A stretch of DNA of 64,000 nucleotides from Yarrowia lipolytica (Eukaryota > Ascomycota > Dipodascomycetes > Dipodascales), in assembly GCF_001761485.1 (NCBI RefSeq), contig NC_090770.1, positions 1,488,001 through 1,552,000 on the forward strand, read 5' to 3'. Made by a program: the position numbers and the translations under genes. The notes beneath the pieces are model-generated. The model did no database searches and had not been told where the DNA came from. It saw nothing but the letters and a program-made list of their open reading frames with translations. How positions within the stretch are numbered: the stretch's first letter is position 1; each line of letters starts with the position of its first letter. Positions 53,451 through 63,502 of the stretch are shown here, piece by piece.

Positions 53451-55334
53451 ATGTTATCGATAAAGAACGATGGAACATACACGACCCATGGAAAAACACA
53501 TACGATAGCCCGATATGCCATGTTCTGTCATTTGGAACGCCTACAGAGCCGCAGTAATCTTGTGGAGGGACCACCCAGCTTCAGAGACATTCCAGCGAGA
53601 CTGAATGAGGCCCAGCGACTGGCTTGGAACAACAAAGATTCGTCGCGACCTCTCGACAACCAGCAGGAGCAGCTCGTGAAGGAATTCAAGTTCATCTGCG
53701 CACCGATGATCTGCGAGACTCTGCTGCTCAATGGGCGCTACAAAAATCTGCAAACAGCAATCTTGGATTACACCATGGACGAGTGGCTGGACGCAATATA
53801 CCAGACTCTGTCAAGGGTGATTCCCTGGTGGTTTTACTACAAGCACAACATTTTTGAGATCTCACCGGGCGCCAAGATCAACCATGTGCGTCTCATTTGG
53901 CTGTATACATGTATTGGGCCTCGCAATGGCATTCAGGAAGAGAACCATTTGGATTCCATCGCAAAATGCGACTTGGTGGAGCTGGCGTCCGAGATTGACT
54001 CGTCTCCGCCCATCACTCCCACGGATAGATCGACTGAAAAGTTTGTCAACTCCCTTCTACAGGTCTTGGAAAAGAAGGTACCCAATGGGTATTTGCATAC
54101 TCTGTTCCAGCCAAATTTAGTGAGAGTCATTCTGGAGTATTTTGGATTCACGTCGTGTCTGGATTTAAGGTGGTTCTTCGAAGTGTTCCGAGACCGTGAA
54201 TCTGAGCTTACAAAGTGGATCAACATGGAGCAGGGGGTTTTATGTCCTCGAGGACGAGCGAGGTCAATCCCAAAAAACATGATGCCTCACGACATTGCCA
54301 CCACATTTAACGGTCTCACGGCAGCCTTCATGGGACAGAAAGCCTATGTGCATGACCGGGACTTGTCGTTACCGCAATGTCTAGAAAAATACGGTGTTCT
54401 GAACGACTACTACACCGCAGAGCAATTGGAAGCACTCCATGAATACGTCAGAGCAACATCGAATTACGTTCTACACCATCTTCGAGAAGACCAAGTTGAA
54501 GAAGCAGTCGAAATGATGCTGCAAGATCTTGAGTGTCACCCGCACTTGACATTCTCACTCAAATTAATGAAGAGTGCCCGTGTATTCTCCTTATCACACC
54601 TGACTCGAGTAGTCATGGGGCATTTGAGATACGTGGAAGTCCGTTTGGAGTTCTGGCAAAGTCGTACCACCGACGGGGAAGTCGTCACCAAGCCTGATCT
54701 CTCCTGCGTCTTTATTGTGCCTAATACAGGGGACCCAATCGAAATTGATTCCGAAAACGAGCAGGACCTAGCTCCTCCTCCCCTTCCCCCAGCCCTTATT
54801 CAATACGAAGACAACTCGTCGAAATCGCACGAGATTGCCAAAAGAAATGCCCAAAAGTGGATAGTGGCATCAACTAACGCAGTAACAGACTATCTCAAAA
54901 CCTTTGAGATGTTGCGAGACACAAAGCTGTGTCGTAATTGTCTGTTTAGTCGCCGATTCCACTTCAATGTTGGCCGTATTGCTCACGATACGGCGAAATG
55001 CTCGTTCCCGAACCTCTGGTTCGCCATGAGAGACTCGGGGCTGGATTCGGTAGACTTTGATTTGACACCATCAGAGAGCTTGAACAAGAAGAGTCTATAC
55101 CAGATGGACAAGATAAGACAGGACTGGCTTCGTGCCTCGGAGAAGGAACGACGTGCGTTTGAAGAGATGGGTACCCAGATGCCCACAGACAGTTGTAACA
55201 ACTGTCTGTTTCACGACCGAGACGCCGGAGAAGGGTTTGCTATCATGCACAAAACTGAGGCATGCAGATACCCGAATCTTTACCAGCGGTTATTCGACAA
55301 GGAGGCATATCCTTGGGATCCCATATCGCGATGA
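53451..55334 (+). CDS. Unknown 627-residue protein with duplicated Cys/His motif
   Basis: A 627-residue protein starting MLSIKNDGTYTTHGKTHTIA. The first 480 residues look alpha-helical, with Trp/Tyr-rich stretches (RVIPWWFYYKHNIFEI) and no membrane segment. A linker near 430-450 is acidic and Pro-rich (APPPLPPALI). The C-terminal part has two motifs with identical spacing, C-x2-C-x14-H-x4-C. The first is C494, C497, H512, C517 (CRNCLF to AHDTAKC) and the second C582, C585, H600, C605 (CNNCLF to MHKTEAC). Each is followed by a short aromatic stretch (SFPNLWF, RYPNLYQ). These look like two zinc-binding modules from one duplication. I do not recognise the family. An upstream in-frame ATG at 53238 would add 71 residues, but TACAGTA promoter-like words fall inside that extension. 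Confidence 0.72.
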   Translation: MLSIKNDGTYTTHGKTHTIARYAMFCHLERLQSRSNLVEGPPSFRDIPARLNEAQRLAWNNKDSSRPLDNQQEQLVKEFKFICAPMICETLLLNGRYKNLQTAILDYTMDEWLDAIYQTLSRVIPWWFYYKHNIFEISPGAKINHVRLIWLYTCIGPRNGIQEENHLDSIAKCDLVELASEIDSSPPITPTDRSTEKFVNSLLQVLEKKVPNGYLHTLFQPNLVRVILEYFGFTSCLDLRWFFEVFRDRESELTKWINMEQGVLCPRGRARSIPKNMMPHDIATTFNGLTAAFMGQKAYVHDRDLSLPQCLEKYGVLNDYYTAEQLEALHEYVRATSNYVLHHLREDQVEEAVEMMLQDLECHPHLTFSLKLMKSARVFSLSHLTRVVMGHLRYVEVRLEFWQSRTTDGEVVTKPDLSCVFIVPNTGDPIEIDSENEQDLAPPPLPPALIQYEDNSSKSHEIAKRNAQKWIVASTNAVTDYLKTFEMLRDTKLCRNCLFSRRFHFNVGRIAHDTAKCSFPNLWFAMRDSGLDSVDFDLTPSESLNKKSLYQMDKIRQDWLRASEKERRAFEEMGTQMPTDSCNNCLFHDRDAGEGFAIMHKTEACRYPNLYQRLFDKEAYPWDPISR

Positions 55335-55928
55335 TCTGGGGAAGCCCGTTGAACTGCACTCGAGAGCTCGCCCATGCATTGTGGCAGTTTGAGCGAACCA
55401 TGCGAAGCACTGGCCTGGTGGGTACTGACCCCGTGGCCCAGCGAAGTTTCGCTCACTTGTTCACCCGAGCATCTGCAGCATATCGTCGTGACATGTTGGT
55501 CGTGCCGAGCGTCTTTTCTTTTTAGGAGGATTATCTCGATGGCTGGTACACATTACGTACAGTACAGTATGTACCTGTGAGGTCTGCTCACGTTACAGAA
55601 TCATGCTGCCGACTCTGATTGGAAAAAAAAAACAACAACCAACAAACAAAACCAACACCCATAGACCACGATACTCCTACGTCCACTCCCTGATGCCGCA
55701 ACGACTCAATCATGATACACATGACGCTTATTAACGACCCTCTTGCTAATGACACCCTTTACGATCCTCACAACAAACTAAGCCAACTTTTGGATATGAT
55801 TTGATTTGTTATGATAAGATTGACTGATTTTACCAGAAGTAGTCTTGTTGAATGGAAAACCTTGACGTGGGTAACAAACCACTACAAGTACAGCGTACAT
55901 ACTGTAGTTTCCATTCTGAGGGGCAAAT
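55335..55928. other. Intergenic, no gene seen
   Basis: 3' region of the preceding gene. Contains TACGTACAGTACAGTATG at 55,554-55,571 and an A-rich CAACAACC tract near 55,630. Nothing supported. Confidence 0.4.
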
Positions 55929-56228
55929 TCACTCAGCCGAATTTGTCAACCTGATGGCGCGTGTGTGCTCAGTCGAATCCTCCACTAGGGTGTGGAGACT
56001 GTCCAGATGAGTCTCTATGTTAGAGAGAAGAGTCTGGTGCATCGGAACGCATTCACAACAAGTGATATATAAGTCCTTAATGTATTTGTAATTCATTTTA
56101 TTCAACAAGTCTTGATTCACCACCACGAGACCGCGAAAAAAACAAGATGAAGCGACAACGAACCCACTGACACACACCGAAACGCACATCGCAATGAATA
56201 GTCGTGTGTATAATTTATTGAACGCCAA
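55929..56228 (-). CDS. Possible small membrane-anchored or secreted protein
   Basis: A 99-residue frame with an N-terminal hydrophobic helix (LFIAMCVSVCVSGFVVASSC) suited to a signal anchor. The remainder could form helices (LNKMNYKYIKDLY, LLSNIETHLDSLHTLVED) and has CCECVP in the middle. No family recognised, and length and codon use are only moderate evidence. Confidence 0.33.
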   Translation of the reverse strand: MAFNKLYTRLFIAMCVSVCVSGFVVASSCFFRGLVVVNQDLLNKMNYKYIKDLYITCCECVPMHQTLLSNIETHLDSLHTLVEDSTEHTRAIRLTNSAE

Positions 56229-57618
56229 TAACCCGGCTTACTACAAGTAGGAGACGATGAGGTGGCTGTTCTATAGGGACTCGGAGTCAACTTTTCGACA
56301 CTCCAAGACTGAATCACCGCCCATCGACCCTGGGCTGGACTGCGAACAGTTGCAGAGAGTCCTCCACTTAGGAGCAAGTGGAGAGGACTCAAGACTACCC
56401 CTGGCTGGGTTAGTTTCGATGCAACGGCGAGGCTGTTAAGATTTTTAGAGCTGTAGCTGTTGTATTTTTTTTGGCTGCCGGCTCCAAGTGACACCAACTC
56501 AAGGAGCGAGCAAAGAGGCTGGAGAACTCACCGTCCGTAAAGCTCTTTGCTTATAAAGAAATGTAGCGGGAGAAGAATATCTCCGTGGCTGTCGTAGATG
56601 TGTCGTAGATGTGTTGTGGATGTGTCGTAGATGTGTTGTAGATGTGTTGTAGACGTGTCGCAGATGATTTGTAGATGAGTGTCGTAAAGAATGGAGTCGT
56701 GGGAAGGAAGAGGAGGCTAGATAGCATCTTCTTAATAAGATGAGTGTACACAGTTATACAATCACCTTATGTGCATGTGCCAAATTACTGTAAACGGAAA
56801 AAAACATTTAAAATATACAAACCCAGTAAACGAAATTATAAATTCTTATTTCTATGTATAGTATACATATATTATACTATATATACACACAGACAGATGA
56901 AATATTAAGGTTGAAATTGTGTCGATGAGGTGCATTATCGAAACTCTGATAGTATATCAACGATTACAAACACGTCCTGAGCTGTTGAGGGTATATTAAA
57001 TTCGCGCGTTCAAGAAAATGTATCTTACATATGTCTATGACTTTTAAGGGGAGGGGGGCTATAAAATAATCTGATTTTCTATGACGTGATTCAATCGAGC
57101 TTGATTTATTTGATGATTTCATACAGCTAGTAATAAAATATTTTAATAATGTTTACTTTGACTTAAATTAATATTTATATTAAATTGTAATTCGACTCCA
57201 GATGTTAGGGAAATGAATATAATCTGAGAGATACCGAAACAACCCCTGAAAATAAGAGCTGGGATCGCTAAACGGAACCAATTACGGTTCATCTTCAAGA
57301 ACCATTGATATCATCAGACCCGGTCTCATTGACATGGACTTGTAGACAAGCATCAATCTACAGCCTACAGTATATACTGTGAAAAAACTTGACTACAGTC
57401 CAGTCAAATTCTACCGCCTATATAACTAGGCTACACAATATCTGCTTGATTTCTTCTCAATTCACCGCGTTGTGAACCATACTGATACGCTCTCTACAGA
57501 AAGTACGCGTTTCACCAACGCAAGAAGTAGATCTGTCTACCAAAGGGGATGGTTCCGGGGAATCATTCATTATCATTTATATAAGTACAAAAAGAAAGGG
57601 TTCAGTCTGCTCCTCAAC
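56229..57618. other. Intergenic, AT-rich, with an 11-bp repeat
   Basis: 56.75-57.23 kb is very AT-rich with a TATAGTATACATATATTATACTATATATA-type palindrome near 56,860 (only part of it shown here in words). No ORF is supported. The 3' flank of the GPI-protein gene ends the interval. Confidence 0.4.
56591..56679 (+). repeat. 11-bp repeat GTCGTAGATGT, about 8 copies
   Basis: Degenerate tandem copies with T/C and A/G changes. On the minus strand they read as His/Thr repeats, giving a spurious ORF. Confidence 0.85.
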
Positions 57619-58104
57619 TTACATGAGGGCCACAACCACGGGAAGAGCCAGAGCAGCAGCTCCAACAACAGCCTTGGAAGCACCGTTGGCCTGCTTGGGA
57701 ATGTTGGCCTTGGGCTGCTGAAGAGGGGCCCGAGTAGGGGTTACAGTGCCGTTGTTGTTGGTCTTGGGGTTCTGGACAGACTTGGGGCCGGTCTCGGTAC
57801 CATTACCCTTCGCAGGAGTGGACTGGATAGCGGAGGGCTTGGGCTCAGCGGTCTTGGTGCACTTGGGGCAGACGGTCGAAGTGACAGTGGACTTGATGTG
57901 GGTGGTGACGGTGGCTCCAGCTGCGTCGGTGCTGGTGACAGGGCAGTTGGTCACGTAAACAGTGACATAGTTGTCATCGGGGTTAGTGCCGTTGATTCCG
58001 ACACGAGCAACGGAGGGAGAGTCTGCGAGAGTGCCATTGGCAACAGGAAGAGTTGCGGCGGCGATGGTGGCAATAGCGGCGATAGCGGCAATGGAGAACT
58101 GCAT
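57619..58104 (-). CDS. GPI-anchored cell-wall protein
   Basis: A 161-residue protein. Residues 1-23 are a classic signal peptide (MQFSIAAIAAIATIAAATLP with cleavage near VANG). The middle is Thr/Ser/Asn-rich with N-glycosylation sequons (NGT several times). A short cysteine-containing motif follows (VTNCPV to STVCPKC), spaced like the VTxC-type motifs of fungal wall proteins. The C-terminus has a small-residue site (NGASKA) followed by a hydrophobic tail (VVGAAALALPVVVALM), the signal for GPI attachment. A TATATATA box lies about 50 bases upstream on the minus strand. Secretion to the wall or plasma membrane is a confident inference. No enzymatic role is evident. The plus-strand frame over the same bases is a shadow. 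Confidence 0.88.
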   Translation of the reverse strand: MQFSIAAIAAIATIAAATLPVANGTLADSPSVARVGINGTNPDDNYVTVYVTNCPVTSTDAAGATVTTHIKSTVTSTVCPKCTKTAEPKPSAIQSTPAKGNGTETGPKSVQNPKTNNNGTVTPTRAPLQQPKANIPKQANGASKAVVGAAALALPVVVALM

Positions 58105-59641
58105 GATGATACTGGTTGAGAGGTCTGGATGTGTCGATATCGTACAAGAAGGTGTATATATACCATATGTCTAGTCTGTGAGGGCATGAAGCACAGTGGA
58201 ATGCAGACCACGGCGCGAAAAACACGCAGATGCGTTTCCTGTACAGTGCGGTTAGTCACTTGGAGATGTGCGTGTTGATTAGCTGGGTTGGTGCGTTAGT
58301 TCACTAGAGAAGTTGAAATGTGCTACAGCTGGGGATCATCTACTTATACGTATTAGACAAGTTTACAGAAGCTGATTCAAGTACAGGTTTTTTCCAGAAA
58401 ACATTTAGATGTCTGACAGACCGTTGCGCCAGGTTCATAAAAACCAGTTATCGTCTATTACAATAGAGCGAAAAAAGCCGTTGCTGGAGAGTTTAGGGGA
58501 CTAATGCAAAACACGACTTAGTGTCATCTGCAAAACACGTCGTAGTGGTGCTAATTGTGGAGCCACTTGTTGGACCAGTTTTCGTCGAGAGAAACATTGC
58601 CGAAGTGGGAATGTAGCCATGTTGAAGATCATCTACCACCAAGATAAGGGTGGCATCTGGATCTCGTTCATGAAACAAGACAACAAAGTTATGGAAGATT
58701 CAACGAAAGAAGTCGAAGAGGACTCTTCTTTGACTGATCTCCGACCCCTGTCTACGGTTCCTGAACCACATTTACGCTTGTCAGGATATGGCACGCTTAA
58801 CTGGAGCATCCGGGCTGTTGGTACACCTTCCAGGTTGCAGTTTATATCTCGTAATTTCAACTAAATTCGTCTAAGACCTGAAAGTGAGATCGATTGATAC
58901 AGAGCCCTCTAGTCCCTGCACTAAACCATGGCCAGGAATTTACCAGAGCTCGTTGGCGGGTCTCGGGATCTCTCTAGGAGAAATAGAGGGGAGGAAGACA
59001 TGTGATTGAGTAGGCGATCAGAGAATCAGAGAATCAGAATGGAGCCTGTCTGGCACCGCGGCAGAAAGGGACACATACGGTGAAATTGTACATTCTGAAC
59101 TACTGTACTTCTCTAGACGGTCTAAGCGAGAGTCTAGGAGACAGTCTAAGAGTTACCTGAAAGAGAAGAGAAACCACAGGAAACCTTGGAGTCAGGGTTA
59201 TGTAATAACATCGTCATGCAGTGGTCTGTGTCCATTCCGCAGAGAGAATGGAGGCCATTAGTTTGTATCTTACATAATTCCGGAATGCAGCATGTCTACC
59301 TATGAGCTACAATCTCGCTATTGTAGTTGAACGAGACCCTGGAATGATAATTACAGTACAATCGAGTTGGTATAAGAGCCGCGGCTGGCTAGACATCTAA
59401 GCTGAACTGTACAATGTCAATGTATTCAAACAGAGATAGTTGAAGTTGAGTCACAAAACTTTTACTTTTAAGGCAACACGTGTCTGTTGACGTGCTGCTA
59501 TGACGCTACAGAGAGTGGGCACGTCAAGAGTACTTTCGGTAGCTTCAAACATCTGTCGATATGGCTCCTGTAGCCAACTCCAGTTATGAGACAAGTTCAG
59601 GTAATCATACTAAGCCACAATCGTAATCAGAAAATGAACTC
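58105..59641. other. Intergenic 1.5 kb, no supported gene
   Basis: Two opposite short ORFs (58493-58678 minus, 58619-58864 plus) overlap near 58.65 kb. Neither has convincing codon bias. The rest is featureless. Confidence 0.4.
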
Positions 59642-60175
59642 CTAGTTCCGTTTCTCCCGAATCCACAGGTCCACCTCCTCATCCCCCAGCTTGACGGTTC
59701 CCGGCTGTTGCTTGAAACCAAACTTTCGGGCAATGGCTCTAGAGGGCTCGTTTTCCCCGTGGTCGATGATGCAGCAGATGGGGTGGGTAATCTTTTCAGA
59801 CGCATCGGCCTCCTTGAAAATGGCCGTCAGCGCCTCTGTGGCAATACCCTTGCCGTGGTACTTGGGGTTCACGACCCAGCCCGCTTCCGGCATGAGGGGC
59901 GAGTAGACCGGGTCCGAGTCTCGCATGAAATGGTTGGTGCCAATCTCTCCGAGATACTCGCCCGTCTCTTTAAGCCGGACCACGTAACAGCCGTATCCGT
60001 AGTGATCCCAGTGTCCTCGATGGTACAAGAGTTTGGTCCAGACGGTGGCTCGAGGTCGGGCTCCTCCGCAGAACTTGACCGTCTCCTCGTCGTTCCACAG
60101 AGCCACCGAATCTTCAAAGTCCGCCACCGTGTGTCGGCTTAGAATCAGCCTGTCAGTTTCGATTGTGTCTCTCAT
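59642..60175 (-). CDS. GNAT N-acetyltransferase, RimJ/RimL-like
   Basis: A 177-residue acetyl-CoA-dependent transferase. It opens with IETDRLILSRHTVADFEDSV, the standard start of the RimJ/RimL (Acetyltransf_3) group. It continues with GYGCYVVRLKETGEYLGEIG (strands 2-4), EAGWVVNPKYHGKGIATEAL (the Arg/Gln-x-x-Gly-x-Gly/Ala acetyl-CoA loop, here YHGKGIA) and NEPSRAIARKFGFKQQ (the C-terminal helix contacting CoA). Yeasts have several such orphan enzymes acting on protein N-termini or small molecules. The ATG at 60175 starts right at the domain. One at 60205 would add ten residues. Confidence 0.85.
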   Translation of the reverse strand: MRDTIETDRLILSRHTVADFEDSVALWNDEETVKFCGGARPRATVWTKLLYHRGHWDHYGYGCYVVRLKETGEYLGEIGTNHFMRDSDPVYSPLMPEAGWVVNPKYHGKGIATEALTAIFKEADASEKITHPICCIIDHGENEPSRAIARKFGFKQQPGTVKLGDEEVDLWIREKRN

Positions 60176-61091
60176 TTGCTGCTGTGTCGAAAAATGGCAC
60201 GGCACAATTATAATTGAAATTCAGTTTTATTTCAAGATCATGCATCTGGCTGCAGGCTTGTGCATAAGCGGTTACAAGCGGCTGAAGAGTCACGCGATAT
60301 CGTGTGAAAGGGATATATCGAGGGGTTACAGACTGAGTCATGGACTGTTTGATGCTGTGGAATTGTGAGTTTTCAAGAAAATCTCCAAAAATTATCGAAA
60401 TTCATCCCTCCAGACAACATTTACCTCATTATGAAATATGCCGGTTGTTCTTGGCATTTTTCAAAAATTAAAAATGGAAATAATTATTAAAATACACAAA
60501 ATAATGGGACACGCGGAGAGGTAGTCAAAACAAATTGGTCGCTAGCAATGAATGGTCTTAAGCAACAAACTGTACGTTTTAGCAAACAGAACAATGATCT
60601 CGTGTCTCATCCTTGTTACAAGTGACAAGGCCAATCAGCCCCGATCTCGTCTAGAACCGAAACCAGCTGTTTGAGTCACACATTTGAATGACCGTGATGA
60701 TATGGAGTCAGGATCAAATCACGTGGTCTACAACTGGAAACACGGCAACTTCTCTCTGGATCCAATCAAGAAAATCTGGAGCCGGTACAGTATAATAACC
60801 CTACTCTTTTGCGACTTACACAGCATCCTATATAATCTACAGACCACCGAATCTATCTGTACTCGACTAAATTTTTACTCTTATATCCCGTACTAAATAC
60901 AGACAACCGTCGATCAACCACATGCACACAGCAACTGTACATCCATGGAAGACAATATGGACACGAACCACCAATAGTTGAGGTCACCGGTTCCGTCCCT
61001 GCACATCATCCAACCTTCTCCAAATACCTATGCTTGACCGTTGCCACTCGGTCACCAACCAGCTTGCTGAATATCCTCGAGACACGTGTCA
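60176..61091. other. Intergenic, no gene seen
   Basis: AT-rich middle (60.37-60.52 kb). Short plus-strand ORFs without codon bias. Nothing supported. Confidence 0.4.
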
Positions 61092-61769
61092 CTATCTGAC
61101 ACTGAGAACAGAGCCCTTCAAGCTTCTGATTTCCTTCTTGGTCTCGCTCATGGCGGTTTCATGGCCTGGCAATCCACTCTTCATCATCGAGTATCCCGAC
61201 ATGGCCAGCTGATCCGAGTAATTGGTCAGCTCCTCAACCTGGTACTTGAAGCCCGACAGCGCCGACAGATCACTCACCTCTCCGGCGTGCTTGAGTGAGT
61301 CGGCCAGTCGCTCCAGATTGTCCACGCTATCATCAATCAACTTCTGCTGCTTTTCCTTCTCGGCCAACTTGAGCTGCATGGGCGACTCGCCAAACGACAC
61401 GTGGCTGCTCTTGCCGAGGCTGGGGTTGGGGATATCCTCGCCCTCCTCATCCTCGGTCTGTGTCTGAGCATCCACAAATCGTTGGCCCTGCAAAGCCCGC
61501 ACAGGCGGAATATAGCTAGCCATAGATGACAATTTGGCGTTGAGCTGCTCCATCAGCCGACGGGCATGTATGGCGTACTCACTTCGCGCAAACGTGAGCT
61601 CTTCGAAAAGCGGGTTCAAAATGGTCTTGCTGATGATATAAATAAGGGCCGAGGTGCCGCCAAAAATGTACAGAACCGCCACCAGCTGCTTGAACTGGAC
61701 GGTCCGAGGCCGGTTCATCTGCTTGGCAAACTCGATTTCGAAGGACGAAGGCTCCGGAAAGGCGCTCAT
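61092..61769 (-). CDS. Peroxisomal membrane peroxin, Pex14/Pex17 family
   Basis: A 225-residue protein. Residues 20-60 (RTVQFKQLVAVLYIFGGTSA, then LIYIISKTILNPLFEELTFA) form one transmembrane helix followed by the conserved segment typical of the Pex17 and Pex14 membrane region. In these families it anchors the docking complex for PTS1/PTS2 receptors in the peroxisome membrane. Residues 60-170 are predicted coiled coil (RRLMEQLNAKLSSM, then KLAEKEKQQKLIDDSVDNLE), as expected for docking subunits. It is much shorter than Pex14 and lacks the N-terminal Pex5-binding domain, so Pex17 fits better. Historic naming of Yarrowia peroxins is confusing, so no symbol is given. The preceding 430 bases hold four CACGTG boxes. 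Confidence 0.7.
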   Translation of the reverse strand: MSAFPEPSSFEIEFAKQMNRPRTVQFKQLVAVLYIFGGTSALIYIISKTILNPLFEELTFARSEYAIHARRLMEQLNAKLSSMASYIPPVRALQGQRFVDAQTQTEDEEGEDIPNPSLGKSSHVSFGESPMQLKLAEKEKQQKLIDDSVDNLERLADSLKHAGEVSDLSALSGFKYQVEELTNYSDQLAMSGYSMMKSGLPGHETAMSETKKEIRSLKGSVLSVR

Positions 61770-62492
61770 CGTTGTGTGTGTGTATGTCTAGTAACTGTGG
61801 GGTCTAGTTTGTGTCACTGCTAAGATGCGCAGTGAAGTTTTGTCGGTGGCGTCGTAGTCAACAGGGCGCTTGCTTGTCGTAATGGTCACGTGGTCGCTTG
61901 TCGTGGTGGTCGCGTGATCTGGTGTCGTAATCGGTCACGCTGTTATGTTCGTATCGCACTTGGTGATCTGTTAACGGGGAGGTTCGGCGGGGTATGCATG
62001 AACATGAAAGAACTTACCCCAGTTGGATAGAGATCCGAGGCTGGCACGTGACCAGCACGTGACTGGAAAAGGACAAAAAAGGGCAAAGCAAATGGCTGAA
62101 GAAGGCGACAAGAATATACTACAGTCATGTGACCTGGTAACAACTCCACCGCTGGCTCGACGGGAGGCGCAATTACATAAGCATACAAAGTCACGTGATT
62201 TACCGAGGCCTGTGAAACCTAATAATTCGCCATATACCAGCAAAGCGACGGGTGAAAGACATTACGTAATACACAACGGCTGATACATTAGTAATATTTC
62301 GTTAAGTAATATATATCTGAGTCAGATAATTATTTGAGTCGTTCTGAAATGAATCTGTAGGGGAAGTACAAGTACAAGTACTTACAGAACATACTCGTAC
62401 TCGTATCACATTCGGCGAAATCAGATACACCTTATGAGTTTACAAAAGTCATGAAGGGTAACTGGCCGTCTGAAGAACAATTCGCACTACTG
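61770..62492 (-). promoter_or_regulatory. Upstream region of the peroxin with four CACGTG boxes
   Basis: CACGTG at 61887-61892, 62045-62050, 62056-62061 and 62192-62197, plus a near-match GCGTGATC at 61,912. Two of the four are only 11 bases apart. These are binding sites for bHLH factors (Cbf1- or Pho4-like). The 3' end of the LYR gene faces this region. No further gene is seen. Confidence 0.5.
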
Positions 62493-62747
62493 TTAGTCAT
62501 AATAAGCCCGTTTCATGGCTCTGTATCGTTTCAGAAAGTAGAGTGCCTCGAGCTCCTTCTTGACATATTCTCCGAGTTTGATGGCGTTTTCAATCTCCTT
62601 GGGATCCGTCAAACCGCTCTTAGCCTTAAACACCTTATGACATCGGTCTCGGAAGTATTTGTATCCTTGGGGATAATCTCGTCCCATCCATAGCAGTTCT
62701 TTGTACAGTTGTGTGACCTGGGGTTTGAGGGCCTGTTTTGCTGACAT
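62493..62747 (-). CDS. LYR-motif protein, ETF regulator type (LYRM5/ETFRF1-like)
   Basis: An 84-residue protein. VTQLYKELLWMGRDYPQGYK carries the LYR-type triad (LYK) followed by the GRDYP motif seen in human LYRM5/ETFRF1. The C-terminal half ends KELEALYFLKRYRAMKRAYY, which matches LYRM5 almost word for word. LYR proteins are mitochondrial matrix helpers that pair with the acyl carrier protein. LYRM5 removes FAD from the electron-transfer flavoprotein and so tunes fatty-acid oxidation. The length matches human LYRM5 (about 88). No introns. The first ATG in frame gives the family N-terminus. Confidence 0.88.
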   Translation of the reverse strand: MSAKQALKPQVTQLYKELLWMGRDYPQGYKYFRDRCHKVFKAKSGLTDPKEIENAIKLGEYVKKELEALYFLKRYRAMKRAYYD

Positions 62748-63502
62748 TGTTGGCGATTGTGATTAGTAATGTGATTTTCAATTCGATTTGTAATGCTGAA
62801 AGTTGATTACTCAGACAATTATTGTTATTTTGCTGCTGTTTCGAGGTGCTGGGCTGTTGAGGGGTGTTGCAGAGAGCAATCCGGGGATCTGGCGGGCGGG
62901 ATGTAGTTGTGCATATCAGATGCATGTTGATTTGGGGTTAGGGTTAACAATGGGAATAAATTACTAATAAATTGAATAGAAGAAAAAAAATAAAAAAAAA
63001 AAAAAAATAAAGGAATAAAACTTTAAAACAAATAAATAATTACTAATAAAATTGATTACATAAAGATTAAAACAAAGGAGATATCCTACTCCAAGAATTA
63101 AAAGAAATAAATAAATAAATCAATCATCACTCCTTTGTGCGCAATTTTAGTGCGCAAATGTCTTCATTATTATTTGATTTCATTTTACTTCAATATTTAA
63201 TATTGTTAAATCCATGCGACTCATCTCCCAACTCTATGCTTATCAAACTCCGGGAGAGGAAATTTCATGTCATCTAAAACCACCTGGAGATGGTAAAAAT
63301 GAGCCAATTTTGGTGTTAATCGACCCAAATCCATCCAATATCACATCATTTGTCATTTTCTGGCTCCTGACACTCACAAACCCATCAATTAGCCGCCCAC
63401 AAATGCCAAACACCGCGGCATGCACGGCACCAAAACCCTGGAAGTCGATTAACACGATAACAGTCGATCCCCAACTCCTTCTCATCCGCACCAACTCTCA
63501 AA
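62748..63502. other. Intergenic, AT-rich, A-run at 62,983-63,007
   Basis: Between 62.94 and 63.2 kb the sequence is nearly pure A/T with a broken A-run. 63.2-63.5 kb is the upstream region of the partial GNAT gene. Overlapping short ORFs there have weak codon use. Confidence 0.4.

Noticed and set aside
57472-58119. Gly/Ser-rich 215-codon plus-strand frame
   Set aside because: Antisense of the GPI-anchored protein, which has a signal peptide, sequons and a GPI tail.
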